DNA from: JAJEAO01 sp963667635 | Lineage (GTDB): Bacteria; Acidobacteriota; Vicinamibacteria; Marinacidobacterales; Marinacidobacteraceae | Length of the DNA stretch: 64,000 nucleotides | Assembly: GCA_965232015.1 (NCBI GenBank) | Contig: OZ246946.1 | Location: 1,054,001-1,118,000, forward strand | Reading direction: 5' to 3' | In this document: in pieces, positions 61,106 to 64,000 of the stretch | Layout of the letters: the number at the start of each line of letters is the position of its first letter | How positions within the stretch are numbered: position 1 is the stretch's first letter | Translations under genes and position numbers: made by a program | The notes under the pieces: generated by a model | The model's database searches: none | What the model was told of the DNA's origin: nothing | The model's input: only the letters and a program-made list of their open reading frames with translations

Positions 61106-62020
61106 ATGATCCGCGCCCGTTTCGCGCCCGAGCCCCTCGCCACTCTCTCTGGCGTGAGCCATCGCTACGGCCCGGTCCTCGCGCTGGACCGGGTGGACCT
61201 CGAGGTGAGGCCGTCCGAGATCCTGGCGGTGCTCGGCCCGAACGGCGCCGGGAAGACCACCGCGATCAGCCTCCTTCTCGGCGTTCTCCGCGCCCGTGAG
61301 GGCGTCGCCCAGGTGTTCGGTCGGCACCCCGACCACCCGTCGGTGCGCGCCCGCCGGGGGGCGATGCTCCAGATCTCCGGCCTTCTGCCCACGCTCACGG
61401 TGGCCGAGCACCTCGATCTCTTCCGCGCCTACTACCGCACGCCACTCCCGCTCGGGCGCCTCCTACGCCTGGCGGGGCTCGAGGATCTCGCGGGCCGGCG
61501 GTTTCTGAAGCTGTCCGGCGGGCAGAAGCAGCGGGTCATGTTCGCGCTGGCGATGGCGGGAGACCCTGAGCTCGTGTTTCTCGACGAGCCCACCGCCGGT
61601 CTGGATCTCGACGGCCGCCTGCGGCTGTGGGGCGAGATCCGCGCGCTGCGGGAAGCCGGGCGGACCGCAGTCCTCACGACCCACTACCTCGAGGAAGCGG
61701 ACGCGCTCGCCGACCGGATCGTGGTCCTCCACCGGGGCCGGGTGATCGCCACCGGAACGCCGGCGGACATCAAGGCCCGGACCGCGGGGCGGCTGGTGCG
61801 CGCCATCACCAGGATCTCCCCGGAAGCGGCGCGCGCCCTGCCGGGTGTGGTGAGCGTCCGGGAGCGCGGCAGGCATCTCGAGTTGCTGACCTCGCGGTCG
61901 GAGGATGCGGTGCGGGAGATGCTGTCCCGGGACGCGAGCCTCACCGATCTGACGGTCACCGGCGCCGGGCTGGAGGAGGCCTTCCTCTCGCTCACCGGGG
62001 GAGGGGAGAGCAGCCCGTGA
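61106..62020 (+). CDS. ABC transporter ATP-binding protein
   Basis: 304 residues. Walker A GPNGAGKTTAISL (~48), Q-loop LQISGLLPTLTVAEHLDL, signature LKLSGGQKQRVMFALAMAG, Walker B ELVFLDEPTAGLD and switch His in LTTHYLEEADALADRI. The C-terminal extension (RAITRISPEAARALPGVVSVRERGRHLELLT) is of the DrrA/CcmA-like exporter class. It energises the permease encoded immediately downstream (GTGA overlap), probably exporting a lipid, drug or polysaccharide. It could in principle also serve the ATPase-less DUF3526 permeases elsewhere in the window, but there is no evidence for that. Confidence 0.93.
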   Translation: MIRARFAPEPLATLSGVSHRYGPVLALDRVDLEVRPSEILAVLGPNGAGKTTAISLLLGVLRAREGVAQVFGRHPDHPSVRARRGAMLQISGLLPTLTVAEHLDLFRAYYRTPLPLGRLLRLAGLEDLAGRRFLKLSGGQKQRVMFALAMAGDPELVFLDEPTAGLDLDGRLRLWGEIRALREAGRTAVLTTHYLEEADALADRIVVLHRGRVIATGTPADIKARTAGRLVRAITRISPEAARALPGVVSVRERGRHLELLTSRSEDAVREMLSRDASLTDLTVTGAGLEEAFLSLTGGGESSP

Positions 62021-62790
62021 GCCGGTTCGCCCACATAGCCCGCATTTGCCTGCTGGAAGCGCGGTCGCAGTTTCGGAACGCGATCCGGATGCCTGCCTTC
62101 GCCTTCCCGACGTTGATCTTCCCGCTCATGTTCTACGCCTTCTTCGGGATCGTGCTGTTCGGGGCCCGGGACGGCAACACCGAGCTGCCGACCATGATGC
62201 TGGCGGGCTACGGGGTCTTCGCGGTGCTCGGGCCGTCGCTGTTCGGCTTTGGCGTCGGTCTCGCGAACGAGCGGGACAACGGCTCGCTCCTGCTCAAGCA
62301 GACGACTCCCATGCCCACCGGCGCCTATCTGTTCTCGCGGGTCGCGATGGCGTTCGTGTTCGGCGCCGTCGTCACGCTGGGGCTCTTTCTGCTCGGAGCG
62401 CTCGGGGCGGGAGTGCGACTGGGCGCGGGCGAGTGGGCCGGGCTCTTCGGGGTGATCCTGTCCGGGGTGATCCCGATCTGCTCCCTGGGTCTCATGATCG
62501 GCACCCTGGTCAAGGTCCAGGCGGCGGTCGCGGTGGTGAACCTCGTCTTCCTGCCGATGTCGGTGCTTTCCGGTCTCTGGTTCCCCATCGCGCTGTTCCC
62601 GGAGGTTCTCCAGCGGGTGGCGAACGTTCTGCCCGCCTACCACCTGGCGCAGCTCGCCCTCAAGGTCATCGGTCTCGATCAGGGCCAGCCGGTGCTGCTC
62701 CACATCGGGATCCTGGCGGTCCAGACCGGCGTGTTCCTGGGGGTCGCCGCGATCGGCTTCCGGCGCTTCGGCCGGCTGAACCCGGCCTGA
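62017..62790 (+). CDS. ABC-2 type permease, exporter
   Basis: 257 residues from GTG 62017 (overlap with the ATPase stop). Six membrane segments: FPTLIFPLMFYAFFGIVLFG, MLAGYGVFAVLGPSLFGFGVGL, VAMAFVFGAVVTLGLFLLGAL, LFGVILSGVIPICSLGLMIGT, AVAVVNLVFLPMSVLSGLWFP and ILAVQTGVFLGVAAIGF. The conserved NERDNGSLLLKQTTPMPTGAYLFSR loop and the MSVLSGLWFP helix are typical of DrrB/ABC2_membrane permeases. It forms the transporter with the upstream ATPase. Substrate unknown. Confidence 0.92.
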   Translation: MSRFAHIARICLLEARSQFRNAIRMPAFAFPTLIFPLMFYAFFGIVLFGARDGNTELPTMMLAGYGVFAVLGPSLFGFGVGLANERDNGSLLLKQTTPMPTGAYLFSRVAMAFVFGAVVTLGLFLLGALGAGVRLGAGEWAGLFGVILSGVIPICSLGLMIGTLVKVQAAVAVVNLVFLPMSVLSGLWFPIALFPEVLQRVANVLPAYHLAQLALKVIGLDQGQPVLLHIGILAVQTGVFLGVAAIGFRRFGRLNPA

Positions 62791-62873
62791 AGGCTCAGGT
62801 CCTCGCCCGGCTCCGTCGCCAGGCGGGCCGAGTCTGTCGGTCAGGCGTGGATCGGTCGCGCGAGTAAGGGGAC

Positions 62874-62903
62874 TTGCCCTGACTTTGGCGATTCTGGTAT
62901 AAG
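62874..62903 (+). promoter_or_regulatory. Predicted sigma-70 promoter of the TonB-dependent receptor
   Basis: TTGCCC (62874-62879), an 18-base spacer and TATAAG (62898-62903) preceded by an extended -10 TG (62895). It is the best promoter match I found in the window and would give a leader of about 210 bases. Confidence 0.55.
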
Positions 62904-62934
62904 CGGCGACAGCGACACGGAGGTTGCGTAGGGA

Positions 62935-63042
62935 ATGGACCGATTGCGGGCGTTGTGCGGACGTGTCCTTTGGGTCCACGCGGAAGCCGTGGGGCGCCGT
63001 TCCCGTGGTGATCCTCCGGTCCCGACCCGACTCGGTCGCTGA
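62935..63042 (+). CDS. Possible 35-residue leader peptide
   Basis: ATG 62935 with GGAGG at 62919-62923 opens a 35-codon frame (MDRLRALCGRVLWVHAE...) that stops at 63042, eight bases before a perfect hairpin at 63050. Position within the long leader suggests a regulatory upstream frame, but codon usage gives no strong support. Confidence 0.3.
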   Translation: MDRLRALCGRVLWVHAEAVGRRSRGDPPVPTRLGR

Positions 63043-63049
63043 GAGGCTG

Positions 63050-63071
63050 CCGAACGGTGCGGGCCGTTCGG
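63050..63071 (+). promoter_or_regulatory. Hairpin in the receptor leader
   Basis: CCGAACGG and CCGTTCGG form a perfect 8-base stem around a 6-base loop (TGCGGG), 50 bases before the receptor start. No U-tract follows. It may be a leader structure linked to the upstream short frame. Confidence 0.45.
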
Positions 63072-63120
63072 AGTCACCATCGCGCCGATCGGGTTTCACT
63101 ACCGAGGAGAAAGGAAGGAA

Positions 63121-64000
63121 GTGAGACTCAGACAAGGCATCTCTGTGAGGCAACTGGCGAGAGCGCTCGTCGCTGTGGCTGTGCTCCTGCCTGCCGTCTC
63201 GGCGGCGCAGGAGGCCGGCGTTTACGGAAGGGTTACCGACGCGACCGGTGATGCCCTCCCCGGAGTGACCATCACCGTCACGAACGCCGACACCGGACTC
63301 CAGAGAACGGTCACTTCCGGGGGTGGCGGGCAGTATCAGGCGCCCTCGCTCCCGGTCGGCACCTATTCGGTAGAGGCGAGCCTCCAGGGGTTCCAGACCC
63401 TCACCAACGAGGGCCTGCGGCTCCAGGTGGCGCAGCAGGTGACGCTCAACATCACTCTGGAGCTCGCCGGCGTGGAGGAAGCGGTCACCGTTACGGCGGC
63501 GGCACCACTCATCGAGTCGCGTCAGGCCGATTTTTCCACGATCATCACCGAGGAACAGGTAGAGGTTCTGCCGATGCAGGGCCGCAAATGGCTCGACCTT
63601 GCTACCCTCAGCCCAGCGACCAGCCAGGACGCGATCCGCGGTGTCTTCTACAACAACGTGAACATCGGCGCGGGGGTCACGTTCTACTCGAACGGCTTCT
63701 ACGTGGACGGAGTCAGCAACAACTGGCAACAGCAGGGGGAGCCGAGGCAGGATTTCCCGCAGGAGGGAATCGCCGAGTTCAAGGTCCAGGCCTTCAATGC
63801 CAGCGCCGAGTTCGGCTTCGCGCAGGGCGGCTACCTGAACGTGGTGACCAAGAGCGGTACGAACGAGTTCAGCGGGAGCGTCTTCGAGTTCTTCCGCACC
63901 AAGGCGCTCAACTCGAAAACGGAGCTCCAGGACGAGAAGCCCGACTTCTCCCGCCACCAGTTCGGCGGGTCGTTCGGAGGCCCGCTCGTCGAGGACAAGG
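63121..64000 (+). CDS. TonB-dependent receptor with carboxypeptidase-regulatory-like domain, 5' part
   Basis: Open to the window end (293 residues visible). GTG 63121 follows a purine-rich GAGGAGAAAGGAAGGAA; GTG 63145 is an alternative. Signal peptide (LARALVAVAVLLPAVSAAQ). Residues ~35-115 are the carboxypeptidase-D regulatory-like domain (VYGRVTDATGDALPGVTITVTN, YQAPSLPVGTYSVEASLQGFQ). A Ton-box-like stretch VEEAVTVTAAAP follows, then the plug (TEEQVEVLPMQGRKWLDLATLSP, YVDGVSNNWQQQGEPRQ, AQGGYLNVVTKSGTNEFSG) and the first barrel strands (FGGSFGGPL). This is the Oar/acidobacterial SusC-like class importing oligosaccharides or peptides. Confidence 0.92.
   Translation, partial: MRLRQGISVRQLARALVAVAVLLPAVSAAQEAGVYGRVTDATGDALPGVTITVTNADTGLQRTVTSGGGGQYQAPSLPVGTYSVEASLQGFQTLTNEGLRLQVAQQVTLNITLELAGVEEAVTVTAAAPLIESRQADFSTIITEEQVEVLPMQGRKWLDLATLSPATSQDAIRGVFYNNVNIGAGVTFYSNGFYVDGVSNNWQQQGEPRQDFPQEGIAEFKVQAFNASAEFGFAQGGYLNVVTKSGTNEFSGSVFEFFRTKALNSKTELQDEKPDFSRHQFGGSFGGPLVEDK

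Overview
The window is very GC-rich (roughly 70% by eye), densely coded DNA. The gene content points to a member of the Acidobacteriota, which is an inference from content rather than from a marker gene. The signs are a TonB-dependent receptor with an N-terminal carboxypeptidase-regulatory-like domain, ABC-2 permeases of the DUF3526 type, S9 peptidases, and eight secreted PQQ-type beta-propeller proteins within 23 kb. I found no rRNA, tRNA or CRISPR array.

Layout. 0-8 kb: a HEAT-repeat protein, a purine permease, a TPR protein with a TonB-like tail, two ABC-2 permease genes (one destroyed by a small inverted-repeat element plus a frameshift) and a TlpA-like thiol protein. 8-13.6 kb: a tightly overlapping four-gene operon with an aldehyde dehydrogenase, a kinase/PLP phospho-lyase fusion, an esterase and an epimerase-type dehydrogenase. 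It looks like amino-alcohol catabolism (kinase, then phospho-lyase, then aldehyde oxidation). 13.6-19.7 kb: MsrA, a thioredoxin-like [2Fe-2S] protein, full-length cobalamin methionine synthase and a dicarboxylate symporter. 19.7-25.5 kb: a metzincin lipoprotein, then form I aerobic CO dehydrogenase (coxM-coxS-coxL) with an XdhC/CoxF-like maturation protein fused to a YHS domain.

25.5-37.3 kb is more mosaic. It holds a broken PIN-domain toxin, a spondin-type lipoprotein, an S9 peptidase, a second copy of the inverted-repeat element, fumarase, a Uma2-type nuclease, electron-transfer flavoprotein (etfB-etfA), a Phd/VapC toxin-antitoxin pair with a palindromic operator, and an AAA ATPase/TOPRIM gene pair that resembles anti-phage systems. 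37.4-60.1 kb is dominated by the beta-propeller paralogues, mixed with an iron alcohol dehydrogenase, a BCCT transporter, a zeta-toxin-like gene, an S9 peptidase, an OLD-like ATPase, a methyltransferase and a collapsed autotransporter gene. 60.1-64 kb: an unusual Cys-rich secreted protein, an ABC exporter pair and the start of the TonB-dependent receptor.

The genes suggest an aerobic heterotroph that can supplement its energy with CO, imports and degrades peptides and amino compounds, and exports many propeller proteins of unknown function. Gene decay is frequent: I see four genes broken by insertion, tandem duplication, deletion or frameshift. The single-base shifts could also be assembly errors.
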